Shown here piece after piece: positions 35,731-47,711 of a DNA stretch of 64,000 nucleotides. The notes under the pieces were generated by a model that was given only the letters and a program-made list of their open reading frames with translations, did no database searches and was not told the origin of the DNA. The position numbers and the translations under genes were made by a program. Origin of the DNA: Fasciola hepatica (lineage: Eukaryota; Platyhelminthes; Trematoda; Plagiorchiida; Fasciolidae); contig CANUEZ040000193.1 in NCBI GenBank assembly GCA_948099385.1, forward strand, positions 4,600,501-4,664,500. Reading direction: 5' to 3'. The number at the start of each line of letters is the position of its first letter. The stretch's first letter is position 1.

Positions 35731-38700
35731 CGCGCGATTACATTGTAGAATATTATTTATACCGGAGTATTCACTGCTGCTCAGGTCAGATTATCTGGAA
35801 CGTTATAAAATCTGCCCACTCGCGATCAGCATACATTACCTAATGAGTGCTGGCTAACAGTTCGCGGCCAAATTGTATTTTGAATTTTGAATAACTAATT
35901 TCAGAATTTCGCCGATCGTTGCTCTCACCGCAGTTGCCATTTTGACCGACAGATCCGAGAATGCTGGTGAAATAAAACTCTTCATTTACCCATCCCATCA
36001 GAAACAGAATATATTATACACTGAGAATACACGTGTAACAGTTTCACTGATGGAGTTTGGCGGCATTTCAAATGTTGCGATGGGACATTTTTTGATTATC
36101 CTAGACGTCGCTCACATAAGCCCGCATATGTTTGCGCACCCAAATGAGGTCACACTTTGCACTGAAATTTTATTCTCTAGCATTTATCAAAATAGTTCAG
36201 CAATGCAACTTTGAAAATTAGCACAATCCTTATCTCTACCCAGAATTCAGCTGGTAAAACGCACATTCTTATCAGTCGTTTGCGCAATGGAGTATTCAGT
36301 GGATCGGAAACCGTCTCAAAAACCTTGTTACATTCTAGGTGCAATAACATGGAGATTTATTTGTCTTGAATCAGTGTATCCTCTGGAGGTCCAAAATGAA
36401 CATTTTCATCCAGGAAAAATGGAAATAAAACGTGGAACATGAACCCCTGCAAAAGTGCCATTTTACGAATGTGATAGCGGCCAATGAAGCACGATCACAG
36501 AGCAACTGAATATGAAATGACTGGGTAACTGTGTACGTTCCAGTGATTCATCTAGCCAATCATAGACGGATAGCTCAAACTGATGTCCATATTTTGTAAG
36601 CAATTCACCGTGCAAGCGTACAACACGAGTCAGCACTTCTGGTTGTGTTTGAAATCATTCGAGGATGATGATGCAAGTCTATATTGAAGTACGTTTCGCG
36701 CGACCGGCTGAAGTTGGAAATTACTTCGACATGCATACCAGGGAGGCTAATTCCGGTTGTTGGTCAAACATTCTTCACCGGAGATTTCGGATATAAATGG
36801 TCTCTGGATGGTACCTTACCACTGTCGGGCACTTCCTCATTGCTGAACTTCTAGTTGATCCTAAGCCGATTCCTGACAATATATTGCTGCACGATAGTTA
36901 AAAAATAAACTGAAAATTTGTTTTCACATAGTAATTACGTGTTTAGAAAAAACAGCTTTTGAGCTCAGGAATTAGGGAAAATTTGGTCGAAATATTTTGT
37001 TTCGTGTATTATCTCTTCATTTGTTCATTTCTTTGGCTTTATTTATCCCTCCTGCATTCTCAACTTGAAGAGTCCTTTTCAGTCTCAAATACGTTACAGT
37101 TTGTATTCACATTCTGCAAAGTTTATATAGCACCTGGATTATGATTACCTGGATCAGTATTTTATTTGGTCCGTTTGATAAATAAATGAGGTCCCTAGTT
37201 GTATTGGGTAAATCACAAAACAGCACGTACTTGTCGGCTAATTCCTGCGCTGGTTCAAATGATATTTTCGAGTATCGTTGATTGTAGATTGAACCCTTCG
37301 CCTGCAATCAATGATGCACACTTGCAAAAATTTCTATAATTTGTGCTTCAAATTTTCATGACCAGTAAAAGCGAGGGAATTCTGGATTGTCTATATTGTC
37401 AAGTGAAATTACCGGAAGGTGGTAGTCCTTTTGATGGTATGTTTGCTTACGTTTTATTGTGCCACTTACTGTTCGCAGTTCCCACACCGAGCCACGAACA
37501 ATGTCACTATCCAGAAGTACATAACACAGAATCCTGGAGGCCACGTGTAATGTGTTTCCAACACCGGCTAATGTTTGATCTTAACCGAGCAATCTGTATC
37601 GAGTGGACTGAACTTGCATCCGACTCTTCTCCAACCACGTGTCCCGATTTAACCTGTCTACTTCCTCTATGTGTCACGAGCTCTAGACCTTGATTTATTG
37701 TTGCCCGTGGATCTACATTCAATTAATCCGTGTCTGTACCCGTCCAATATTTCTCTCCTAATTTATCTCGAATGAAAAATGGTTTCAGAATGATATTTTC
37801 GCTGCACAAACCTTATGCCCATTGTGCCTTGTCATCCCCTTGGCATTGTTCATTGCGCAATAACAATATTATTTTGTTTGAAGCGTGTTTTCTGGCTGAT
37901 GATCAATTGTGATGTTCCTTTTTTTGTGCGGTATTTGATCTCTTTTTCGTTTCACCCAATGTTTTTCACCGTGAGCAGATCTTTTACCATTGTCATAAGG
38001 CAAAACACTGAACGATACTGGTTACCCTTCACCACATGTTTCATATGAATAACTGAAATCATGCCTAGAATGTGACTTCGCTATCTAGCCCACCTACGTG
38101 CACATGCTACTCCAATTGACGGGTTATACAAAAGTTCCTTGAACGATCTGCACATTGTGGCTCGACTGCTCTCAAATAGAGGCATGTATGTGTCCGTGTT
38201 TCATAGACTGTTTACTATTTTGCTTAGTTACCTAACTTCACTCTTTCTGACTGGAAGTGTAAGGTGCGCTTTCTACGAGTTACTGAACCAATTGGTAAGA
38301 GTCTGGGGTAAACCGTCTTCGGCGGTGCTACTCAAGACTTACTTCCTGGCACAATGTTTCTGTTTGATGGGTAAAAATGAATTGAAATATTATTTGCATG
38401 CAGTAATTGAGTGTGGGCAAAATACAGCACTTCGGGCTCAGGAATTACACAACCTGTGTTCAGGTATGCTCAGACATTGCAGATGCGAGAACGACTACCA
38501 AATTTGCTGTTATTCCATTACGAAAGGGCCATGATATTTATGATAAATCATCACAAAACTCTGCTATCTATTGGACATTTGTCTATCTACTATATAAAAA
38601 TCTGCCTAACCCTGATTCACACGACTCACAATACTTTTTGGATAAAGCTAAATAAATCGAATACCAGGTTCCGTCAGTCTGAAACAGCACAAAATTTTGG

Positions 38701-41073
38701 GGTCATGTTTCCGATCCAAATTCCCGATAAACATTGCTTAATCAACCGTGTCATATCGAAACCATCTTCCACGGTATCTTCACTATCTTGCAGATGGATT
38801 CTGATTAGGTAGCTCCTGAGTAGAAGCATCTCAAGATAGTTATCTACTTTGGTGTGCCAGTCACGTTTCATTCAGCACACACACACCACGCGGCGTTTCT
38901 CTACACACTTTGCATATTTGAACTCATTCTTGTTCTTTCAACTACTGACCAAATACAGAATGCGAAGAGCATCGATGACTGGTTTACGCCGATATAACAC
39001 TGACCCTTAGCCTAAACAGATTTATGTACAATATCTGGTGTCTGTGGCAATCAGTGTGGTTTTTAAATTGTTGTTCATACACAGGTCGTTAACACACTAC
39101 CCTGACGGACATCTATTCAGGGTTAGCTGCGACATACGTTATTGGTAAATGGGTCAGATAAATGAAATCCGGTAGACGGCGAACTACCATTTGCAACCAA
39201 TAGACGTAGTCTCGTTTTCCTTGTTATGCAAAACATTGTTCGTTCATTGTCTTGTTTACAAACATTACCGACTTTACATTTACCGTAGAGTGAAGATTAA
39301 AGTAGATAGAGTATAGCGTGTAATGGCATCTAATGGGGCACAGAAGTGACAATGATGAATCTTACCAAATCATAAGTTCTTATCTCCGTGGACATTCAAA
39401 ACAATAACAGACTCTGAATACATAATGTAACATGGTATCAAACGAACCATGACACGAGGGAAAAGCAGGCTACAACAACGAAAGTGAGAGCAGTTTGACA
39501 GGAGTAGAGAAACATGCTAAGTTGTCGGATGTGCTAGATGCAGCGCTTTTCTGCTGGGGCTGCAAGGAAATGATCAATAAAAGTTAAATAAAGAAGGAAA
39601 ACCTACTAAGCTGAGATCAAATATGTGTAAAATCATGTGCCAGCACTTACATTAAATAGCGTAGCAATGGAGATCCATGTCAGTGCACTACAATAAGTCA
39701 AAAGCGTTAGCTTGCACAATATATTACGATGCATTTCGATGTGGAACGTGCTGTATTCAAAGCGATCACTATCTTTCAAATACTTCCGGGTATTTGCCGT
39801 GTATTCGGGCCATGAATGCAAATCAAGCCTAATCCAGGATGTTACATGAAAAAAATGAAACCAAATGAACATGTTGACGCTGATAATAAAATAGGAGCAA
39901 AATCAGTTAGAGTCCTTTGCGGCAACTCGTCCGGAATTCTAACGTTCACTCAATCCATCAACACTTGCTTCCCATACACCTGGGACATGTCACCCATGTA
40001 CTCTTTGTTTCAAGCCTAAAGACAAACCCAGAGCCAATAATATACACTGAATACCGGTGAAGTCCGCTCTGTTGCTTCACCGTCCTTTGTTCATTAAAGT
40101 ACTTTTATGTCTGACATATTTTTCACAACGGGGAATTTGCATTATATTTGCTACTGACAAGCCTTTGTGTAAGGATTTGCGAAATTCAATCTTTCATATA
40201 TGTACCAGGTATTATTCTTCATACTGTGAATACTTTGTCTACGGCCACCTCCAAACTAATTTTTAAAATCTAAATAACCAAGAAGATCAGAAGTCAACAT
40301 TGTCTTGACTGTCCATTGCTCCTTGTGCTTTCTGATCCACTCTGTCAAAATCAAATGGGCCTCTAGCACGTCACACCTTATGAAGATTCCAACTTGTACA
40401 TCGCCGTCGTTTGTCAAAGGCACATATTAATGACGAACGATACCGCAGACGCAATCTGATTTTATGCTATCTGACTGACTATACGATTTTGTGTTCGGGT
40501 ATGCAATCTTTGGCTTCACATCAGAATACTGGTTGGCTGTAATGTTGTGGCAAAACAGGTTGGAAATATTTACAGACTAGTTTTTTCTACTAAACCCTCC
40601 CAAGTTTACAAAAGTCAAAACCGTTACCAATGAGCATATTACTTATTATCCGTTCTCGTAATCCCTTATTGATCGCAGAGAGGATTGTGAAGACCGCACC
40701 AATAAATGTGGTTCGACTGGCAGCACGTTGACGTTAAATTGAGTAAGACACAGTTCGTGTTTTGCGGTGACCCGTGAAAGCCAGTCTGTCAATACTATAT
40801 CCTAACAATGAACGTAAAACCGACAATTTGAAAACCTCCCCGTCTGACCTGGATACGAGATAATGGAGTTGAATCTGTCATACAAGCAGACCAATGAACA
40901 TTCAATAAGTTCACCTTGTCCTACGAGACCGTAGAAATTGAAATGTGAAACGCTCTTTGTCTACCTTGCAAACACTCGAAGGGTGGTTTTGGGTGGAAAC
41001 TCATATGAAAATGCAGGTATCCAAGATTGCAAGATTCGCATCAAAACACAAGTGATCAGGCATATTCGGAATG
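35675..41073. other. unique spacer between the inverted arms
   Basis: About 5.4 kb found once in the window. It contains unrecognised frames, the largest being 38139-38534 (131 codons, hydrophobic start) and 37343-37693 (116 codons), with no motif that I can name. Its right edge carries the extra phosphatase C-terminal copy at 40938-41109. I found no LTR or LINE peptide that I trust here. Confidence 0.6.
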
Positions 41074-41109
41074 TACCTGAAAACTTTCACGAAAATTTTT
41101 GTCCTGAAG
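40938..41109 (+). pseudogene. second HAD phosphatase-like C-terminal exon copy (spacer/right-arm edge)
   Basis: It reads VVLGGNSYENAGIQDCKIRI, then TQVIRHIRNVPENFHENFCPE up to a gtaag donor at 41110. It is a diverged paralogue of the block FRGGHSYKIADIEAYKI...QMIRHYMPNFM about 750 bp further on (41735-41868). DNA similarity is visible across about 150 bp, including the block tgatcaggcat. The tail differs: instead of ending at a stop after CES it reads on to a splice donor. It straddles the inner end of the right arm, so its last 36 bases are shared with the left arm and the rest are not. Confidence 0.45.
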
Positions 41110-41537
41110 GTAAGACGTCTGTTGATACAAAAGACATTTCCGATATGGCAGACGAGGTATATAAAGCTACATCCAATAAATATTATTCATGTTGAAAATA
41201 ATAAAATCTTGTAGACTCGTACGTTATCTCCGACTCAATTGGAGGCTTCATTGATTTGCTATTTTCTCAATGTGAATAAAGTAAGTTAAATTCAGACAAT
41301 ATATCCACTGTCGGCGAGCAATATATATTAATGGGTTTACGTCATCTTATTTTGTTACAGTCTAGCTATTTCCGTGCACGCTCTTGGGAAGTTCTCCTGA
41401 GTACGATAAAGCAACCCGAAAAGCACGAGTCTTGTTTCGTTCAACACGTGCCACGTGGCGACTGAAATCAAAATTAGACAACCAATCGCACATTACAACT
41501 TAATATTGGATATACTTCGCACAATCAGCAATAACAG

Positions 41538-41868
41538 ATAACGGATTTGGTGGTAATGCCGCAAGGAAAGGCATTTGAATTTATTACGCATCCAAAGTCA
41601 CATGGAAATAGGGGGCAAATGTTATTAGAGTTCGTTTTTGCAGCTGATTCTTGGTTCAGTGAGGCGTCTGTATTTTTGTACAATCTTCAGTTTGTTCTAT
41701 GTGGCCCTAGAGTACCGAGATTCGCTGAAAAACACTCTGATGGCGTTTCGGGGTGGACATTCTTATAAAATTGCGGATATTGAGGCTTACAAGATTCACA
41801 CCAACGAACAAATGATCAGGCATTATATGCCTAATTTTATGTGTGAATCCGCTAGGCACAATATCTAA
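41538..41868 (+). pseudogene. HAD phosphatase-like C-terminal exon (right-arm copy)
   Basis: Preceded by an acceptor (cagcaataacag). It first reads DLVVMPQGKAFEFITHPK and MLLEFVFAADSWF. The latter sits where the catalytic motif (M)IGDRxDTDIxFG belongs but lacks the Gly-Asp, so an enzyme made from it should be inactive. A frame change follows, then NTLMAFRGGHSYKIADIEAY and a normal-looking C-terminus with stop at 41868. The left-arm middle exon (33458-33624) lies upstream on the same strand, so a plus-strand transcript crossing the spacer would meet these parts in gene order. Confidence 0.5.
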
Positions 41869-42605
41869 AACCTCGTTTGCTTCGCAATATGCACCATACT
41901 TTTCCGCAAATTTTCTGTCGATCGTTCGTACAAACGAATTTGTGTAACACATTGCTCAAATGTCTAGTTTTGATAGCTAGCGTCACTTCTAAAACAACAG
42001 AACAAGTACTTGCTCAAATATTGCACAAAAGTCCCTTTGGGAATCTACGTAATTGTTTGGTCTGATTACCAAGTAAATAGGCACGTCTCTTCGACTACTG
42101 ATTACGTAACTGATATGGCGTCATATTTTCGATGAACGGGAATGATCTTGAAATGCTTGTTTACGTATAACTGGCAAAATACGTTGACGCATGCTGCCAC
42201 GGTACATGCATATGCGTGCATGTGTCTGTGTGTGTGTTTGTTTGCGTGTGAGTTTGGGAATAGTACGTGTCGCATTTGCACGTTAGTGACACGTCACATT
42301 TTGGTCCGTGCCGGTAAAGAACTCATCATTTTGACAATGGGAATAAGCACAACTATGAATCAAGTGCCTCATAACTAGAGACATCAAGTTTGCAGTTAAA
42401 AAATGGATGGTACAAGATAACTGTCAAGAGCTTTAGATATCTGTACTACGAACCATCTAACTGAGGAATCTTGAGATATCTCGTGGTGCGATTTCGTCTT
42501 ATCAGATTATTTAATGGCGAACTTGTAAATTTTTTTCGTGATGAATATTTTCGCATTTGAAAGGACCGTGTGACACATGATACGAGATTGCTGCGTTCTA
42601 CTCGT

Positions 42606-42926
42606 TTATCTAAGTGAAGTCTTTCTATTGAGAGCCATACGAAAATGGGTGATAGAATCGAGGACTCTTCTAGCAGCTTTATGATTGTTCTCCCTCATGA
42701 AGACTGAAGTTGGTCGTGAATTCTTCAAAATCACTTGACAACCAATGCCAAAAATTGGCAAAACTGAATTAACCAGAACAATCATCTTCATCACGGTCAC
42801 TTTTGTTTGCGTAAATTTGACACTCAATGATGAGATGGAGAACAGTGTGAATAAAATTGTAATCTGACGGACACCGAATAAAGCTTCAAAAACTGATCCA
42901 GTGCCGCATGTACTGGTCAACTTGCC
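42606..42926 (-). pseudogene. possible sugar-transporter-like exon (right-arm copy)
   Basis: Mirror of 33822-34142, with one amino-acid difference (Leu to Phe in EALLGV/EALFGV) from a single base change. The same evidence and doubts apply. Confidence 0.3.
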
Positions 42927-43123
42927 CTGAATTCAAAACAGCCATAAATTTCCTTCGAAACTGATACATCTATTTGCCTATTACTTATATTTGGAATAAC
43001 GCACCTAGAAGAATCCTCCAATAGACGAATAGTTCCATGTGCGAAAAGTATCTGAAACATCGTTGGGTTTTGAAAAATACTTTGCAATTCACAAACATTC
43101 AGTGTGAAATCCTAACAACATAC

Positions 43124-43290
43124 CTGGTACTCTCTTTAGAAGTATGATCGACTGTTCTATGGAAGATGTATTGTTCTTTGACGGTAATGTCTGTTGCCAT
43201 GACGCAAGCACCGTTCCTTTGGATTAAATAAATGGAACTTCTCAGCAAGGCAAAATTATATGGAGCATAACCAATTACTCTCTGAATATC
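43124..43290 (-). pseudogene. HAD phosphatase-like exon, middle part (right-arm copy)
   Basis: Mirror of 33458-33624, still open and still flanked by acceptor and donor on the minus strand. The left-arm C-terminal copy (34880-35210 minus) lies downstream on this strand, the symmetrical counterpart of the plus-strand arrangement. Confidence 0.5.
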
Positions 43291-45748
43291 CTGTCATCCC
43301 CGTTCTTTGAACAGATTTCCCACTCTATACCCATCCAAGAGCAAAGTTAAATTTAGGATTACTTTACAAACATGACATAAATAGTAAGCCTTACCATGAA
43401 TATCATTTGCGACATCTCCTCCTCTAATAAATCGGTGCTGTATTGTGAAAGTGTTATTTTGTCCTTTGGATTATCCGAAAATCTCAAATTCGGGCTTGCT
43501 CTAGGTTTCTTGTGTCTGGCAGTCCACAACAAACGGTAGGCTGACTGTCAAATCACAAGTCTCAAACCATCAGTACGTTCTATTTTGAGTCCGATGTTTG
43601 GTGAATATCACGGTTTGTGCTGCAACTGGATTCTCGTTACTTCGACAGAATGGTATGAGTAAACTTTGGGAATGGATTTGTGACGCCCTTATATCGTTTT
43701 GTTATACGGTTTAACTTATCCATGTGCGGTGTATATAGGGATACCGAGACTCGGCATAAACGACAGCTTGCATGTTCACTAAAGCTGAATGGTACAACTT
43801 ATTCTACTGTTAGGTCAATAGACAGGATCAGTAAGACGACTAATTGGTTTGTGATTCAGATGAGGTTCGTGTACGTAACACACTTATTCAGTAATGTACT
43901 GGTGCTAGAATCTGTTGAGGTTTTAACACATGGTTGAATTTAGATTGCACATTGGCAATTTGATGCAAGATTCGTAGATTACTGCATTGCTGTGCGTCGT
44001 CAGTGTTGCTTGTTTCTTCACTTGTGAACTGTACAATGAGTGGAGTAACAATTGATACGACGAACGATGTATTCAGTGAAGCTGAATGAAAGTCGCATTT
44101 TTGTTTGTTTTTTCACTCTCATAAATAAAACGTTTACTGAAATTTGGAATAGAGAATCACATACACCTCTTAGGTCAGTGAATAGGTAAACCTGAATGTC
44201 CGTCGTTGTCACCAAGTGTTTTCCGGTTACACAAAACTTGTAAAATACTAAATATATCTAACTGTTTAACTCCTAAGTACACCTTTGGCTGAAAAGTAAT
44301 GTGTTTTCTTCGAGATATAAATCTAACAAGGCGTATACAATCCTTAAGATATCCATGCCAGAATATGCACTTGTTTCACCGTTACCACAGATGTGTATGA
44401 AGCTTTTGTTATTCTTTACCATTTGAAGTTATTTGGGTCTGCACGTTTGACAATCCACAAGGAAAATGAAATAGCTGTACAGTGTTTCCACGGCTAGTTA
44501 TTGTTAGTGGGAATTCGTTAGGACACGAAAATTCACTTGGTAATCAAACCAAATCTCTAACTACTTACGGTGATAAGAGAGTTATTTACCTCTATTCACC
44601 ATATGCTCTCTGACTCAGTGGGAGAAGCCAGACAAAAAGACTGAAGGAAAACGATTATAAGTGCATTTTGTCTTCGTATAAACGCATCTAGATTCGGTCA
44701 GATAGTGATGTAGAACGTAATGTTTTGATATGCATCTGAATGCTAGTGCTAGATAAACGGGTTGTTCGATTCACTAATTTTCACGAGGTTGTTCAACACA
44801 GGAAAAGGAAATCAATATAAACCGTTGTGGTTAACTGTTCTCTAACCAAAAGATTTTGGCACGTGATCAGAATCGTGTCCATCTTAATACTTTGTTGGCT
44901 TCTACGATACCGGTTACAGAAGCAAGTGGTGCCAAGGAGAAACTCTGTGTGATTTAATCAAAAAGATAATTTTGATATAAGTGTAGAATAGGCAAACTAC
45001 GGTAGGTCACTTTTGTCGGAATCTGCAGTTCCAAGAAATAACGAGGATATTGCCTGCACACGTATCTTCTCCCACGTACTTTTGCAGGTAAACCAAATAA
45101 AAAACAATGAAAAATTCTCAAGTCGCGCTGAAAGGACTGCACTTTGTCATGATTAAAACAATCTCTGCTAAAATCTGAATGAGGGTGAACGTCAAAGAGC
45201 TTTCACTTCAGATTGAATTAAGTAAAATATGTTCTTTTCAATTTTAAAACAGAAGGCGTTCAGTCAGCGCGTGATACAGTCAGCTTATATTGAGGAAAGC
45301 ATTGTGATTCTGAGGAAATTGACGGACACGGGATAAATGTGAATCGGTTAATATTCGTTTTGCACTATCCCATTTTGGCTCTTATCATACAAAGGAAGGT
45401 ATGCTCCGGAAAAATCAAGTACGTTTTTCCACACTTTTGACTAAACCTGATCGTGGAAAAAATATCTTTCTCAGGAATGCACATTTCCCATTCGAACGTT
45501 CAACGTGAACTTATGGAAGTGACAGGACAAAAGTCAGCTGTAAGTATATTCACGCAGAAATTATTCTATTAGGTTGGAAAATCTTGAGTGACAGTGCTTC
45601 AGTCAAGGCTTTCGACTTCCGCTGAATAATTCAATACAGTGAATTTATTAGGAAACCAGAGTTTTTCAGTAGAATGTAGCTATTTAGGCTGACTAATTTC
45701 AGCGCCCATGTTTGCAGGATTATAAATAAAACGAGCAAGGTAAGACAC

Positions 45749-47048
45749 AACGAAGGACTGGTAGGCCGTCGTATGTGCATGAACTATTCCGTACTGAGGA
45801 ATACGAGTGAAGAGAGTGGAAGCACTCGCTGTTCTTGTGAAACGGGTGATGTGAACTATCCCAAATATTCTCGAAGAATCTTTTACACATTTCCTGCTGA
45901 TGGGATATGATAACGTCAGTGAGGTCTCTACGAAGTATACACTGGCGTAAAATAAGCGCGTGAGAGACCTTTTCATTTTGGTGAAGCTTTCAGTTTGTAA
46001 CTGAGGGAAGACGAAGGAAAAATAATACAATCAGTGAGGCAACGTGTATACGAGTTAGTAGGTCATTTCCCTCACCCGCATGAAGGCAGGCAACATGATC
46101 AATCCAATGATGATTATCGGTGGTCGTAACCCCAATGTATTTGACGTAGAATAGATAAAAATTGAAGATGTTGTCTTCGCAAATGCCTAGACAGGATTCC
46201 AACAGATCCGTGTACTAGAAGCTATTGAGAAGAGAAGAAATAACCTATGGGCATTTTTGGTATTTCAAATTACGTTATGAGCTTTGAACCGGTGATTTGA
46301 CTTCAGGCAATTTGATCTATCAGAATGGGGTCAAAAAACTGCAACATCATATGCATAACTTAGAGCAAAATACAGTCATTAGGATGCATGCAAGACGTGT
46401 AGGATGAAAACAGAGTAAGGGATAGGTTTGCACCGTGCAAGGTGCTCTGGGTTGAGGCGATGGGGAAACATCTGTCTCACTACCTTGTAAATTATATCCC
46501 ATCGAATGCAAGATCAAACAGTAGTCCAATGAGTGTGTGTTTTAGTTAGTTTTCCGAGAGTTTTTCGAGAAGTTTTCATTTATCAGCACAGATAAAGCAT
46601 CACTGTATTCTAGAGAGCGGGTACGCACAGCTTTTAATTTATTGTCAAGCGTAGACAAACCATTGTGAATGAAATAATCTGAGGTATTCAAAGTGGAGCG
46701 GGATTGTTGGTACTGGAAATACTTCGTACCTCGTATAGTCAAATCATTGACAAGTCTTTGGAGTGAAAGCTTCTCAAACACACTAATGTGTTGGAGGTAT
46801 AGGCAGTTGGACAACATTTGATTGCATCGTTTTTGCGTGTGGGTGTGATGAAAACTGATATATACCAGTCAGGAATCTTGTACCAACCTTAGCGTTGTTT
46901 GAATTGTTGCATCATTTCCGATCTGAATATTTGTGTCCACTTCTAGAGTACAACTGGGAGATTATCAGGGTCGTGTATTGTGTTATCAATGAGGTGAGAC
47001 AATGATTTGGAGATATATTGTCGGATATGGGCCTGGTGAATCTGGGAC
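45749..47048 (-). pseudogene. CR1-like LINE reverse-transcriptase relic, right-arm copy
   Basis: Mirror of 29701-31000, with the same blocks in the same order on the minus strand. Being identical in decay to the left copy, it was duplicated with the arm and did not insert independently. Confidence 0.55.
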
Positions 47049-47265
47049 AGGATACTGCTTTGACACAAATATATAACAGAGGACGCGATTGATCATTATT
47101 TCACGGTTCACATCTTCATCATTTTTGTTCAGGATGGATCTCATGAGACTTTACTGCTCAAATGCTTTTTAGGCAAATATTGTTGATTAAGAGCACGCGA
47201 CTGTATAAGCCAAAGAGACTGCAAATTTCCGATTTAAGTGACGAAGAAAGGGCTCTCATTCTTAT

Positions 47266-47707
47266 TGTAACAGGGAATGCTGGGGCGAGGGAACGGCGTA
47301 AACATCAAGGCGAACGAACGAACCAAACGAGGGCCACAGACAAAAGAACAGGTGGCGAATATGTCGGAGGCGTCCCGAAGCAGGCAAAAGGAGGCATACC
47401 GACGACCAGAGAGGAAGCAGCGGGATCTCCGGCAACCAGCAAGATAGCTCAAGTGAAGGGCTGCCGATTGAGCCGTCAACTGAGACAGTCGGACCAACCG
47501 AAGGGAAATGACGGGCAAGAGAAGCAAGCCATCGGCCACAGGCAACTGGACAGAACGCAACCGAATCGCTCAAGCAGCGGCAATAGCAATCGTGGTGCTG
47601 CGCAGTCTGGAAAAAGGCCTATATAATTGACTGTATGTGTTCCATGACTTGACTTGTGTGACCGTGGGAATACAAGTATCCTGCCGTGCGTTGTCGTTCT
47701 TGTTACA
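47266..47707 (+). mobile_element. solo LTR of the gypsy element with TTAT target-site duplication
   Basis: 442 bp from TGTAACA to TGTTACA, flanked on both sides by TTAT (47262-47265 and 47708-47711). No gag-pol follows it. It is therefore a typical solo LTR left by recombination between the two LTRs of a full element, or the ancestral counterpart of the left-arm insertion. An open frame (47162-47626, 154 codons) starts outside and runs through most of the LTR; it is not considered a gene. Confidence 0.93.
47620..47626 (+). promoter_or_regulatory. TATA box in the solo LTR
   Basis: TATATAA at the same relative position as in the left LTR. If active it would drive transcription outward into 47.7 kb and beyond. 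Confidence 0.45.
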
Positions 47708-47711
47708 TTAT

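Larger units (their letters stand above)
41074..47709 (-). repeat. right arm of the large inverted repeat
   Basis: Reverse complement of 29040-35674, including LTR, CR1-like relic, phosphatase-like exons and the transporter-like exon. At 47710 similarity stops. The left arm continues into gypsy internal sequence, while this arm continues into the TTAT target duplication and ordinary flank. 43438-45748 in this arm holds nothing recognised. Confidence 0.97.

Noticed and set aside
40720..40790. Peptide KLSKTQFVFCGDP resembling a LINE RT late motif
   Set aside because: A single short block without neighbouring motifs; chance cannot be excluded.
47162..47626. 154-codon open frame (and its mirror at 29123-29587)
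   Set aside because: It starts outside the LTR and runs through most of it into the TATA region. The LTR structure explains the sequence, and the peptide is low-complexity and polar.
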